DNA of 64,000 nucleotides from Pseudoalteromonas holothuriae (GTDB lineage Bacteria > Pseudomonadota > Gammaproteobacteria > Enterobacterales > Alteromonadaceae). Positions 48,299-57,846 of this stretch are shown here, one piece after another. The notes beneath the pieces were generated by a model that was given only the letters and a program-made list of their open reading frames with translations, did no database searches and was not told where the DNA came from. Both the position numbers and the translations under genes were made by a program. Every line of letters starts with the position of its first letter. The stretch's first letter is position 1. The stretch is from NCBI RefSeq assembly GCF_945859825.1, contig NZ_CAMAPC010000001.1:186001-250000 (forward strand). Direction: 5' to 3'.

Positions 48299-50632
48299 AT
48301 GCGTGAATTTATATTAAAGAGTGGGGTCCGTCGACCCTTTGTAACACTGCTAGCAAGCTTGCTGTTTATCATTGCTGCAAGTTGGGGAGCGGGCTATCTA
48401 ACTTTTAAAAGTGATAGTCGGGTGTTCTTTGAAGAAAGCAACCCTCAATTACAAGCATTTGATCGAATGGAAGCCGTATATTCCCAAAGCGATAATGTCG
48501 CGTTTTTGATAGTGCCAAAGAGCGGGGATGTATTTACCAAAGAGAACCTTTCTTTAATTTACGATCTAACTGAGCAAGCTTGGCAAACGCCTTATTCAAG
48601 TCGTGTTGATTCTATTACTAACTATCAGCACACTTTTGCAACGGGTGATGATCTCATTGTTGAAGACTTGGTACTTGACCCTGAGCTACTTGATACGCAA
48701 AGAATGAAAGAAATTCGCGCTATAGCTGTCAACGAGCCTTTATTAGCTAAACGCCTGATCTCTACTGAAGGCCATGTCAGCCTTGTGAATGTCACAGTGC
48801 AAATGCCGGGTACTAACGCTGAACAAGAGTTGACGGATGTGAGCACTTTTGTTCGCCAGATCCGCGATGATTTACTTGAAAAGTATCCCAATACTGAAAT
48901 CCATTTAACTGGTCTTGTAATGATGGATGTGGCCTTTGCAGAAGCGGCACTTGCAGACAACAACACTTTAATGCCGCTTATGTTTTTGGTTGTTATGGTC
49001 GCGATTGGTCTTTTACTTCGCACTATCACGGGGACTATTTCGACTTTATTGGTCGCGATTGTTGCGATTGTGGTTACTTTAGGCGTAACTGGGTGGTTGG
49101 GGATTTATTTAACACCGCCTTCAGCAGCTGCACCTATTATGATTTTAACTGTGGTGGTGGCAGATTGTGTTCACATTTTAACGAACATGTTTCATGAAAT
49201 GAGAAAAGGGTTTGATAAGCGACAGGCGATTTATAACAGCTTAGAACATAACTTAAAGGCTATTTTTATTACCAGTGCTACGACAGCCCTTGGCTTTTTG
49301 AGTATGAACTTCTCGGATGTCCCCCCGTTTCAAGACCTAGGTAATATGGTGGCATTTGGGGTGATGATGGCCTTTTTGTTTTCAGTGACGTTATTCCCAG
49401 CTCTGCTTGCTATTTTACCTATTAAGCCATTTAAAGAAGATGTCAAAGAGCACTCTGGTTTAATGGCTGGTGTCAGTAATTTTGTGGTTAAAAACTATCG
49501 AATTTTGTTACCCAGTTCATTGTTTGCAATGTTGATTATATTGCTTTTGATCCCGCGTAATGAGTTAAATGATAGATACGTGGAGTTTTTTGACGAGTCG
49601 GTCCCCTTTAGAATGGCAACTGAATTAATGGGCAAGGAACTTAGTGGTGTCGATACAATCGAGTTTTCTATTGAAACAGGTACAGCTAATGGTATCAATG
49701 ACCCTAAAGTAATCGCTGCAATAGAGCACTTCAGTGAATGGCTACGTACGTTGCCTGAAGTTGATCATGTAAATACGCTCAGTGATATTTTTAAACGGCT
49801 TAATAAAAATATGCACGGAGACGACCCCGCTTGGTATAAATTACCAGAAGGTAAGGAGCTGGCAGCACAATATTTATTATTATATGAAATGTCTTTGCCG
49901 GTTGGTCTGGATCTTAATAACCAAGTTAATGTAGACAAGTCAGGCACTCGAGTTGTGGCAACGCTGGAAAATATGCCTACCTATGAGTTATTAGAGTTAG
50001 AGGAGCTAACGACAACATGGTTTGCGACAAACTATCCTGAGTTGAAGTTAGAGGCTGCTAGTATTTCACTGATGTTTGCACACGTTAGTAAAAAGAACAT
50101 TAATAGCATGCTCTTAGGTTCTGTGCTGGCACTTATATTGATTTCACCCATCTTAGCTATGGTGATGGGTTCGGTAAAATATGGTGTTATTAGCTTACTG
50201 CCAAATCTTCTTCCAGCCGGGGTTGCATTTGGTATTTGGGCGCTATTATCAGCAGAGGTTGGGCTTGGCTTATCGGTTGTTATTGGTATGACGTTGGGTA
50301 TCGTGGTCGATGATACGGTACACTTTATGAGTAAATATTTAACAGCGCGTCGAGAGAAAAACATGTCGCCAGAAGAAGCGGTGCATTATACCTTTCAGAG
50401 TGTGGGGCCTGCACTGTGGTTTACTACGCTAGTTTTAGTTGCAGGTTTCTTGATCATGGCTTTATCGACATATCGTGTAAACGCAGACATGGGGGTGATG
50501 ACCGCAATCACTATTGTGGTTGCCTTGCTTGTTGATTTCTTATTATTGCCATCATTATTGATTGCAGCAGACAAAATAAGAAAAGATCCACAACCTGTTG
50601 AAGAAAATAGCGGCATAGTTCCGCAAAATTAA
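48299..50632 (+). CDS. MMPL/RND-family exporter
   Basis: This 777-residue protein has the RND layout: one N-terminal membrane segment, a large periplasmic loop (about residues 35-215), five or six segments, a second loop (about 430-610) and the remaining segments, twelve in all. GMTLGIVVDDTVHFMSKYL carries the paired Asp residues of the proton relay. It belongs to the short MMPL branch, which moves lipids and lipid-like metabolites. It is 12 bases before the lipoprotein-sorting-like gene and upstream of the pab/fatty-amine cluster, which makes it a candidate exporter for that product. Confidence 0.9.
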   Translation: MREFILKSGVRRPFVTLLASLLFIIAASWGAGYLTFKSDSRVFFEESNPQLQAFDRMEAVYSQSDNVAFLIVPKSGDVFTKENLSLIYDLTEQAWQTPYSSRVDSITNYQHTFATGDDLIVEDLVLDPELLDTQRMKEIRAIAVNEPLLAKRLISTEGHVSLVNVTVQMPGTNAEQELTDVSTFVRQIRDDLLEKYPNTEIHLTGLVMMDVAFAEAALADNNTLMPLMFLVVMVAIGLLLRTITGTISTLLVAIVAIVVTLGVTGWLGIYLTPPSAAAPIMILTVVVADCVHILTNMFHEMRKGFDKRQAIYNSLEHNLKAIFITSATTALGFLSMNFSDVPPFQDLGNMVAFGVMMAFLFSVTLFPALLAILPIKPFKEDVKEHSGLMAGVSNFVVKNYRILLPSSLFAMLIILLLIPRNELNDRYVEFFDESVPFRMATELMGKELSGVDTIEFSIETGTANGINDPKVIAAIEHFSEWLRTLPEVDHVNTLSDIFKRLNKNMHGDDPAWYKLPEGKELAAQYLLLYEMSLPVGLDLNNQVNVDKSGTRVVATLENMPTYELLELEELTTTWFATNYPELKLEAASISLMFAHVSKKNINSMLLGSVLALILISPILAMVMGSVKYGVISLLPNLLPAGVAFGIWALLSAEVGLGLSVVIGMTLGIVVDDTVHFMSKYLTARREKNMSPEEAVHYTFQSVGPALWFTTLVLVAGFLIMALSTYRVNADMGVMTAITIVVALLVDFLLLPSLLIAADKIRKDPQPVEENSGIVPQN

Positions 50633-50644
50633 GGAGAAACGCAC

Positions 50645-51454
50645 ATGTTTAAACCTATGTTTATGTTATTTAAATTATTAATCGTGACATTACTCATCAG
50701 TGGTCAAGCTTATAGTGTGCAAAGCAATGATGTAACTGCGAAAGAAAAAGGCTTGCGTATTGCGAAAAAAGCCAAAAAATTGGATAGCGGCTGGGGTGAC
50801 TCTCAATCAGAAGTGGAAATGATTTTACGAAATAAGCATGGCCAAGAAAGCCGCCGAGCGATTCGTAGCAAAAATTTAGAGTTGAAAGATGAAGGTGATA
50901 AAAGTCTGATTATTTTTGATGAACCGCGTGATGTAAAAGGCACTGCTTTTTTAAATTACTCCAACCCCATTGAACCTGATGATCAGTGGCTTTATTTACC
51001 GGCATTAAAACGCATCAAGCGTATTTCGTCACGTAATAAGTCAGGCCCGTTTATGGGCAGTGAATTTTCATACGAAGATATGTCTCCGTTTGAAGTTGAG
51101 AAATACACATATAAGTATTTACGCGATGAAACAGCCGAAGGTCGTGAGTGCTTTGTTTTAGAATACTATCCAGTAGATAAATACTCGGGCTATCCACGTC
51201 AAGTTGTTTGGTTAGATAAAGAAATGTATCAACCAATTAAAACTGAATACTACGACCGTAAAGACAGTTTATTGAAAACATTAAAGATAACAGATTACAA
51301 GCAGTATCAGGGGAGGTTCTGGCGTGCAGATAAGTTGGAAATGACAAATCATTTAAATGGTAAAAGTACTGTGTTGTTAATGGCAAACTATCGCTTTAGC
51401 ACAGGATTAGATGAGCAAGACTTCAGTCAAAACACCTTGAAGCGTTTACGATAG
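50645..51454 (+). CDS. Outer-membrane lipoprotein-sorting-like protein (LolA fold)
   Basis: This 269-residue protein starts with a signal peptide and has the LolA-like segment pattern ARKSEVEM.., FDEPRDVKGTAFLNY, DDQWLYLPALKRIKRIS and FWRADKLEMTN seen in periplasmic partners of MMPL exporters. It probably carries a hydrophobic molecule across the periplasm. It is co-transcribed with the MMPL gene (AAGGAG before the ATG) and ends before a strong terminator. Confidence 0.88.
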   Translation: MFKPMFMLFKLLIVTLLISGQAYSVQSNDVTAKEKGLRIAKKAKKLDSGWGDSQSEVEMILRNKHGQESRRAIRSKNLELKDEGDKSLIIFDEPRDVKGTAFLNYSNPIEPDDQWLYLPALKRIKRISSRNKSGPFMGSEFSYEDMSPFEVEKYTYKYLRDETAEGRECFVLEYYPVDKYSGYPRQVVWLDKEMYQPIKTEYYDRKDSLLKTLKITDYKQYQGRFWRADKLEMTNHLNGKSTVLLMANYRFSTGLDEQDFSQNTLKRLR

Positions 51455-51497
51455 ATAGTTAACTCTTTTTACTAAAGAAGGCGCTCGACCATTGGGT

Positions 51498-51535
51498 AAT
51501 GCCAGTCAGTTAAGAATTGACTGGCATTTTCTTTT
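51498..51535 (+). terminator. Terminator after the MMPL unit
   Basis: AATGCCAGTCA (51498-51508) pairs perfectly with TGACTGGCATT (51518-51528) around a nine-base loop, followed by TTCTTTT. It separates the exporter unit from the dead IS3 element. Confidence 0.88.
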
Positions 51536-51645
51536 ATACGGATATTTTCTAGGTTTCTTTCTGACTACTCTGGGATACCTTCTATCTGGAAGCCGGTCTG
51601 GTAAGGTGATCATCCCTTTTTTAATAGACATCAAAAATGGAGTAT

Positions 51646-52132
51646 TTAAGCAGCCTTTAATGGTGGGAAACCATTATTAGCTTTATGTGGTCGTTCATAG
51701 TTATAACGGCACAACCATTATTACCAACCCTTCACGTTTGTAATCGTCAATAACGTTAAACAAGCGAATTGTGCGACCGTTACTTAGCTGGTCATGCATA
51801 AAATCTATTGACCAAACTTGATTCGGCTTAATTAGCTCTTTGAGGGGCTCTGGCTTATGACGATTTAAGCGTCGCCTTGGCTTTATTCTCAGATTCAATG
51901 AAAGCTCAGTATAAATGCGGTAAACACGTTTGCGGTTCCTACGCAGATAATCAAAGCAAAGACCAAAACCCCAGTCGCTTTCATCATTGGTTAAATCGAC
52001 AAGCATTTGAGCTATTTATTGATTCTCATCAGAAAGCTTTGCTTTGTATCGATAACACGTTTCGCTTATTTGAAAAGCTTGGCAAGCTAACTTTATAGTT
52101 ACGCCCATAGAGGCAACGAAGTATTGCGCCAT
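51646..52132 (-). pseudogene. IS3 orfB (DDE transposase), with nonsense codon and internal deletion
   Basis: The reading starts MAQYFVASMGVTIKLACQAF, passes an in-frame TAA after SDENQ, and continues through [11 protein letters not shown] and [19 protein letters not shown] core (here [20 protein letters not shown]) to DDYKREGL. It then jumps, in another frame, to [20 protein letters not shown] and TAA at 51646. About 100 codons including the last acidic residues of the DDE site are missing. Confidence 0.82.
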
Positions 52133-52155
52133 CTCTTTGTGTTTCGATGGCTTTA

Positions 52156-52419
52156 CTACTTTTTTTGCATTGCTTCGTGCACGATTTCTGCTTTTAGTTT
52201 TTCATCGACTTACATCTTTTTAAGTCTACGATTTTCTTCTTCAAGCTCCTTCATTCGAGCCATTAAAGACGTATCCATACCACCATACTTGGAGCGCCAC
52301 TTATAAAATGTTGAATTACCAAAGTTATGTTCACGACAAATGTCAGGAACAGGAATACCTTCATCAGCTTATTTTAAAATAGCCATAATCTGGCTATCAC
52401 TAAATTTTGATTTTTTCAT
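52156..52419 (-). pseudogene. IS3 orfA (helix-turn-helix), two in-frame stops
   Basis: The 88-codon frame reads MKKSKFSDSQIMAILK, TAA at 52369-52371, ADEGIPVPDICREHNFGNST, then LEEENRRLKKM, TAA at 52210-52212, VDEKLKAEIVHEAMQKK and TAG. This is a typical OrfA with helix-turn-helix and leucine-zipper parts. Both stops keep frame, so they are point mutations rather than shifts. Confidence 0.85.
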
Positions 52420-52490
52420 GCAGAATCTCCTTCGATTATTTTACGAGAAAATTCCACTTTTGACGTCAACTATTTTTCGGGAGGATTACC

Positions 52491-53130
52491 AACCCTTTTA
52501 AAGATCGGTCAACTGACCTGTTGATTTCTTAACTGATCAGCATTACCTGACCATTGGGCGACTTTTTTATTGGAACGGCAGAGCATCATGGCTTCGGTGC
52601 AATTTCTAATTTGGTCAAGTGGAAAGCGCGCATAAATTACGTAGTTGAAGTTATTTTACCTATGGATATGAGCATGAAGTTAAATAGGCTGATGATATTA
52701 ATGCCTATAAAGCGGGGATTTTATATGGATGGATATCAGTAGGTTCATGACATAAAAAGGTACTTAAATGCGTTGAACTGACCAAAAAAAACGCTGTTGG
52801 ATAGTCAAAATGTAGCGGAAAAAATATCATAGGTAACTTTAATGTTGCATTTTAGTTATTGGTTGTATTGACATATTTATTTAACTAGTTAGTATAGTTC
52901 ACAAGTAAAGAAAAGAAAAAATAAAATTATTAAGTTGTTGTATGGTAAGTACAATAACTGTTTGTTGTTGGCTATTTGAGCATGTGTGCTATCTCATGCT
53001 TTGAAACAGCGGATAACGGTGTCACGGTCAAGTAAGCTCAATTTAAAATTACATATGTAAATAATGTTTTTTTTTTGTTTTGTTTTTTGACGTAAGGGTG
53101 AAATGTAAAAAAACTAAGTAGAGCGGTATT
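52491..53130 (+). promoter_or_regulatory. Non-coding region upstream of pabC
   Basis: No supported gene is here; a 62-codon frame at 52554-52742 has no recognisable product. A promoter candidate is TTGACA at 52868-52873 with TATAGT at 52893-52898, although the 19-base spacing is long. AACTAGTT, a palindrome often seen in TetR-type operators, lies between the two elements. A long T-rich stretch precedes the GTG start of pabC at 53131. Confidence 0.35.
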
Positions 53131-53946
53131 GTGATTATTGTAAATGGACAACAAAAAAGCGAGATTAGTGTAAAAGATAGGGGTCTACTCTATGGTGATG
53201 GAATCTTCGAAACGATTAAAGTTAAAGGAGCAATGCCCAAGCTGTGGCACATGCACTTAGATAGGCTTGTACATAGTTGTAATGCGTTAAAAATTGCTGT
53301 GCCCAACTTAAAGCATTTGCAAAATGACGTGGATCAAGTAATTAAAGAAACAGGCCCAAATTTAGTACTAAAAATTATTGTTACCCGTGGTATTGGTAAC
53401 AGAGGTTACATATATACAGGCAATGAGCAGCCAACAGTTATCGTGATGTCGAGTCCCGAATATGTTACGAATGAACGTGACTACCTAAATGGTGTGAAAG
53501 CAATTTTTTGTGAAACTCGGCTATCTCACAATACGAACTTAGCGGGTCTAAAACATCTCAATCGATTAGAGCAAGTAATCGCTAGGGCTGAGTGGCAAGA
53601 TCCACAAATTCGAGAAGGGGTTTTGTTGGATAATGACGAATTGGTCATCGAAGGTACTATGTCTAACTTATTTATTGAGAAAGATGGTGTGCTTTATACA
53701 CCAAAGCTTGATAAATCGGGTGTTAGTGGCGTGGTGAGACGCAAGGTGATAGAAACACAAGAGGCAGCGAAAGCCCCTGTTTGCATTAAAAACATCACTA
53801 AAAATGAGCTGCTTTGCGCTGATTCTATTGCCATCAGTAACTCGTTAATGGGTGTAATACCTTTATCACAAATAGGCGATAAAGTATTTTCCATCAGCCC
53901 ATTGATAAAAGAAATTGTTAGCAGGAATCTGCATGATTGCAACTGA
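53131..53946 (+). CDS. pabC: Aminodeoxychorismate lyase (class IV aminotransferase fold)
   Basis: PabC turns 4-amino-4-deoxychorismate into 4-aminobenzoate and pyruvate. The 271-residue protein has the class IV fold: KDRGLLYGDGIFETIKV, PLP lysine K141 in LAGLKHLNRLEQ, and EGTMSNLFIEKDG. The start is GTG. Near yceG/tmk elsewhere in genomes pabC serves folate; here it stands at the head of a cluster that also has a PabA-PabB fusion, so both enzymes for pABA are present as a set. Branched-chain or D-amino acid aminotransferase activity is the alternative, but the residue pattern favours PabC. Confidence 0.87.
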   Translation: MIIVNGQQKSEISVKDRGLLYGDGIFETIKVKGAMPKLWHMHLDRLVHSCNALKIAVPNLKHLQNDVDQVIKETGPNLVLKIIVTRGIGNRGYIYTGNEQPTVIVMSSPEYVTNERDYLNGVKAIFCETRLSHNTNLAGLKHLNRLEQVIARAEWQDPQIREGVLLDNDELVIEGTMSNLFIEKDGVLYTPKLDKSGVSGVVRRKVIETQEAAKAPVCIKNITKNELLCADSIAISNSLMGVIPLSQIGDKVFSISPLIKEIVSRNLHDCN

Positions 53947-54159
53947 CGAAGTTAAAATTGACCGTATTACACTTATAGATTAAATACGAAGTAAAAGGTC
54001 AAATAGATCATATTTATATTACAAGATGAATACAAAAGGAATAGGTATTTATACGTTTATAGAAAGCTCAAAGCCAGCTTTCCTAACTAATTACCTCCCT
54101 TATGCATTATCTAGTTACATTTAACCATAAACTATCATTGTTGATATTTTGGAGCGAAA

Positions 54160-55836
54160 ATGTCTTATCATGGAAATTTATCATCGATAAAAAGGATGCT
54201 TGCACAAAAAAGGGATAGACTTAGTGTCTCAAATCTAATTGATGTAGCGAGTGAACTACACGGCGACAAGAGTATATTCTTTCAGATGTCTGAAAGCTCT
54301 ACTGACACTAGTCGGGGACTATCAGCGCAATGTTTGAGAAAAAGAGCGAATACCTACAGCAATATTCTAAAAAATAAATACCATATTAATCGCTATGACA
54401 GAGTGGGGATCTTGCTGGATAACAGCATGGAATACCACATATGGTTTTTGGCAATAGTTCGAGCTGGTGGTATTGCTGTGCCTATGAATGGTGGCTTTGA
54501 TAAGGTTGAGTTAGACGAATATCTGACCCAAACGGGTGTCAATATACTTGTCACTGAATCAGCAATATGGGGTGAGAATTACCCTACTCAGCAGGTAGAA
54601 CATTACATCAGTTTAGACGATAAAAACCTTGATGAACGAGGGTGTTATGTTGAGGATGCTGCACAAGAACAGTCTGATGAATTTGAGTGTATTAAGCTTA
54701 GTCCAGACGACGTGGTACTCATCCCTCATACATCAGGTACTACTGGTATTCCTAAACCTGTCACGCATACAGACTCAACATTAGTGGCTGTTTTACTGTC
54801 AAATTCTAAAGCTATTTTCACATCAAAAGATGAGCAAGTAATGCTCGTTATGCCATGTAATCATTGGATTTCACACTGTGCTTTTTTAGTTTCCCTTGTT
54901 TCATGTGATACCACTCGATGGCTAGTTAAAGATTTCTCTGCAAAGTTTGTTTTAGAGAGTATTGATAAGTACAAGACTAACAACTTTATCGCTTTTGCAG
55001 GTAATTACGCAAAGATGTACAACGAAGGATTAGATAATTACCGCCTGGATACTATAAAAATGTGGGTATCTGTTGCGGATGTAAGTTATGAGGTTCACCA
55101 GCGTGAATTTGTACAAAAAGGTGCGTTGTTAAGAGTGTTCGGCAAAGTAGTGATGAAATCTTTGTTTATTGACTTACTCGGCTCATCAGAAACAGGTGTA
55201 CCTGCATTGATGAGAAGCATTTCTTCATACAGTAACCGCTTTGGTCGTTACCTTGGTCGCCCAGTGAACAATAGTTTAAGAGTTAACGTCGTTGATGAAT
55301 ATGGGAATGAGGTGCCTGTGAATCAGCCTGGGCGACTAGTGGTAAGCGGTCCAACCATGTTTAAAGGTTATTGGAACAATAGCGAGAAAGAGTTAGGTGT
55401 ATTCCACAATGATTGGTGGTGGACAGGTGATGTGGTTTATAAAGATCGCCGAGGTCGCTTTTATCATATGGATAGAGGCGTGAACCTTATTGAGACTAGC
55501 AGCGGGCCAATTTCTACTTTAGCTCTGGAAGAGCAGGTGATTAAAGCTGATGGTGTTTTAAATGCTTGCGTATTAGGAATCAACCTAAATGGTGATGATA
55601 ATCCAAGTGTGGCGTGTGTAATCCAATCAGACGCTAAAGAAGAAGATTACGACTCTATTGTATCGACAATAAAGCAGTTCGATTTGGCAAAAGAGGTCAA
55701 ACACTTTGTATTTACTTTAAATGAATTCCCACGAGGATTAACGGGGAAAGTATTAAAAAGAAGCTTAAAAAATCGTATCAGTGAGCACTTTGATCAAAAT
55801 AAAAATGAAGACATTAAAAAGATCAGTGTGGTGTGA
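54160..55836 (+). CDS. AMP-forming acyl/aryl-CoA ligase-like enzyme (ANL family)
   Basis: This 558-residue adenylating enzyme has the phosphate loop LIPHTSGTTGIPKP, LGSSETGVPAL, the ribose Asp in WWTGDVVYKDRRGRF and catalytic Lys530 in EFPRGLTGKVLKRS. It could activate a fatty acid or 4-aminobenzoate as an acyl adenylate. There is no fused acyl carrier domain, unlike TamA of tambjamine synthesis (a ligase fused to a carrier, as I recall). It lies before the condensation-domain gene and is likely its acyl supplier. The substrate is unproven. Confidence 0.88.
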   Translation: MSYHGNLSSIKRMLAQKRDRLSVSNLIDVASELHGDKSIFFQMSESSTDTSRGLSAQCLRKRANTYSNILKNKYHINRYDRVGILLDNSMEYHIWFLAIVRAGGIAVPMNGGFDKVELDEYLTQTGVNILVTESAIWGENYPTQQVEHYISLDDKNLDERGCYVEDAAQEQSDEFECIKLSPDDVVLIPHTSGTTGIPKPVTHTDSTLVAVLLSNSKAIFTSKDEQVMLVMPCNHWISHCAFLVSLVSCDTTRWLVKDFSAKFVLESIDKYKTNNFIAFAGNYAKMYNEGLDNYRLDTIKMWVSVADVSYEVHQREFVQKGALLRVFGKVVMKSLFIDLLGSSETGVPALMRSISSYSNRFGRYLGRPVNNSLRVNVVDEYGNEVPVNQPGRLVVSGPTMFKGYWNNSEKELGVFHNDWWWTGDVVYKDRRGRFYHMDRGVNLIETSSGPISTLALEEQVIKADGVLNACVLGINLNGDDNPSVACVIQSDAKEEDYDSIVSTIKQFDLAKEVKHFVFTLNEFPRGLTGKVLKRSLKNRISEHFDQNKNEDIKKISVV

Positions 55837-55875
55837 TAGCGCTGATCTAGCTCATATTTAGCTTAAGGGAATAAC

Positions 55876-57249
55876 ATGAAACTAACTCATTTAAATATAA
55901 ATTACTTGCTTTGGGGTAAGTTAATGAACTCTCACTCAGCAGAGATCATCCAAATCACTGGGGAAATAGATTTCAAACGTTTACAAGAAGCGATTGCAAT
56001 AGCTGTAGATAAGCAGCCAATTTTAAAGTGTTGTATAAAACCACGGTTGTTTGGTTATGACTGGGAGCCACTCGCAGAAGGCACGCCCATATCAGTTGAA
56101 CGCTGTGATTATAGTGCTCTTTCAGAGCTTGAAATTAAGGATAAAATTGCAACTCACACTTGGTGCCGCAAAGCTGACTTTACTAAAGAGCGTTTAGTGC
56201 GGTTTTACCTCATTTACACCGGTGATGACAAGTACTATCTGCAAAGCGTATCGCATCATGCATCTGCTGATGCACAATCTGGTTTTATTTTATTCAAAGA
56301 TATTGCAAAAATCTACACTGGTTTAACGCATTCCCATGCTGTAGATAGAAGCGAATATATTGTAAAGCGGCGTGATGTAGGTCGCGTTTATCTTGATAAA
56401 TTACCATTTACGCAAAGGGTGAAAATATTTTGCCGAGGCATTAAAGCATTCCTCTCTAAACCAGGGTTTCAAGTGACAGGGTTAAACTTGCCAGACCCAA
56501 AAGAGGAAGCTACTCGATCAATATACTCAGATGCTTTGCCAGATGACATGTTGGGTAAGTTAAAAAAAGCTGCGAAGCATTACAATACCTCCGTACACGT
56601 TTTATTTGTGTTGGCTATGATGAAATACCAACACAAATTTAATCATGACTGCGAACGTTTGGGGTTTCAGTTGTTAGATGTACTAACGATGCGCCAGTTT
56701 TCTGATGAAGATGTGTCGATGTCATATGACGCATTTAGTATCAATCATTTCAAAGATTTTAATACGAATAAATCTGAAATTGAGATCATCAAAGATATTA
56801 CCGATTATATCACGGGCCTTAAAGACGGAAAAATCTTTGAAGACTGGTATCAACAGAAGCTTTGGGTGGGCGCGTTCTTAGTCTTGCCACCATTTTTGCG
56901 TGCCAAATATGTTAGTTCAGTGTTAGACGATAAGCTCAGAGGCAATATGTTGATCTCTAATTTAGGTGTTTTCAACTTTGACTCCTATGAGTTTGGTAAC
57001 TCAGAAGTAACAGACTTTTTTAGCTTCCCTAATGTTGGTGGCCCACTAAGGCTTGGCTTCTTTTTCTGTACTTTTAGAGGCCGATTAAAGCTGACTCTTG
57101 TATACGATTCAAGGTGTTTTACAGAGCCTATGAAAAAGGTTGTGGTAGAACCATTTACTGAAATACTCAATGAAATTTGCAGTGTGGTTGAACAACCAAA
57201 AACGTCAACGAGTTCGTCAAAAAAAGCGTTGTTAGAAGAGGGAGTGTAA
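55876..57249 (+). CDS. Condensation-domain / HHxxxD acyltransferase-like protein
   Basis: This 457-residue protein has the condensation-domain fold with HHASAD at residues 127-132, an exact HHxxxD motif with catalytic His128. It stands alone, not in an NRPS. Such free-standing enzymes (as in WS/DGAT, PapA and amide synthases) join an activated acyl group to an amine or alcohol. The late DFGWG motif of NRPS domains is not seen. Between an acyl ligase and an amine-forming enzyme, an amide-bond role is a natural guess (inference). AAGGGAA precedes the ATG. Confidence 0.85.
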   Translation: MKLTHLNINYLLWGKLMNSHSAEIIQITGEIDFKRLQEAIAIAVDKQPILKCCIKPRLFGYDWEPLAEGTPISVERCDYSALSELEIKDKIATHTWCRKADFTKERLVRFYLIYTGDDKYYLQSVSHHASADAQSGFILFKDIAKIYTGLTHSHAVDRSEYIVKRRDVGRVYLDKLPFTQRVKIFCRGIKAFLSKPGFQVTGLNLPDPKEEATRSIYSDALPDDMLGKLKKAAKHYNTSVHVLFVLAMMKYQHKFNHDCERLGFQLLDVLTMRQFSDEDVSMSYDAFSINHFKDFNTNKSEIEIIKDITDYITGLKDGKIFEDWYQQKLWVGAFLVLPPFLRAKYVSSVLDDKLRGNMLISNLGVFNFDSYEFGNSEVTDFFSFPNVGGPLRLGFFFCTFRGRLKLTLVYDSRCFTEPMKKVVVEPFTEILNEICSVVEQPKTSTSSSKKALLEEGV

Positions 57250-57364
57250 CCCCAATAGGGTGACATATTTTCTCATATTGATTAGTGGGTGTGTGTGGCG
57301 TGTTAACGCGCCACACACACAAGGATTGATTTACTCATTTAAAACTTAATATAGGAAAAAACTT

Positions 57365-57694
57365 ATGCCGTACTTATTTCTAGGTCTAGCTATTTTGTCA
57401 GAAGTAATTGGAACTTCAGCACTTAAAATGTCTGAAGAATTCTCCAAAATAGGTCCATCCATTGTCGTTGTTTTAGGCTATGGCGCTGCTTTTTACTTTT
57501 TATCTATAGCCCTTTCTTCGATTCAGGTAGGTGTTGCTTATGGTGTATGGGCTGGTCTTGGTATCGTGTTGATCACTATTATTGGCGCAGTGTTCTTTAA
57601 AGAGATCCCTGACCTTCCAGCTATAATGGGGTTGCTGATGATCATCACTGGAGTAATGGTTATACACTTCTTCTCCAAAGCAGCTACTCACTAG
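57365..57694 (+). CDS. Small multidrug resistance (SMR/EmrE-like) pump
   Basis: This 109-residue protein has four membrane segments and the SMR proton/substrate Glu near residue 13 (LAILSEVIGTSALK), with GVAYGVWAGLGIV in segment three. SMR dimers export lipophilic cations by proton antiport. Inside a cluster predicted to make a fatty amine, a lipophilic cation, it is a good self-protection or export candidate (inference). Confidence 0.92.
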   Translation: MPYLFLGLAILSEVIGTSALKMSEEFSKIGPSIVVVLGYGAAFYFLSIALSSIQVGVAYGVWAGLGIVLITIIGAVFFKEIPDLPAIMGLLMIITGVMVIHFFSKAATH

Positions 57695-57846
57695 AGCCGA
57701 CTACAAACCTACAAAGAGGTATACCGAACAATTAGATTCGGTATGCCATAAAAAATTTACTTTATCGGACGCAAACCTCGAGGGTTACTTGTGCAATGAC
57801 GTGTACCTGAAGGGTCTATCAACATTTATTATTATAAGGAGAAATT

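Larger units (their letters stand above)
51646..52490 (-). mobile_element. Degraded IS3-family element (IS407/IS2-like group)
   Basis: Both reading frames of an IS3-type element lie on the minus strand, orfA (52156-52419) then orfB (51646-52132), with noncoding end sequence to about 52490. It carries at least three nonsense codons and an internal deletion, so it cannot move. I could not define terminal repeats or a target duplication by eye. It lies between the exporter genes and the biosynthetic genes. Confidence 0.8.

Noticed and set aside
51492..51680. 62-residue frame after the lipoprotein-sorting-like gene
   Set aside because: It runs through the terminator hairpin and into the IS3 remnant and has no recognisable product.
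52554..52742. 62-residue frame upstream of pabC
   Set aside because: No homology, no good ribosome site, and it lies in decayed DNA next to the dead IS element.
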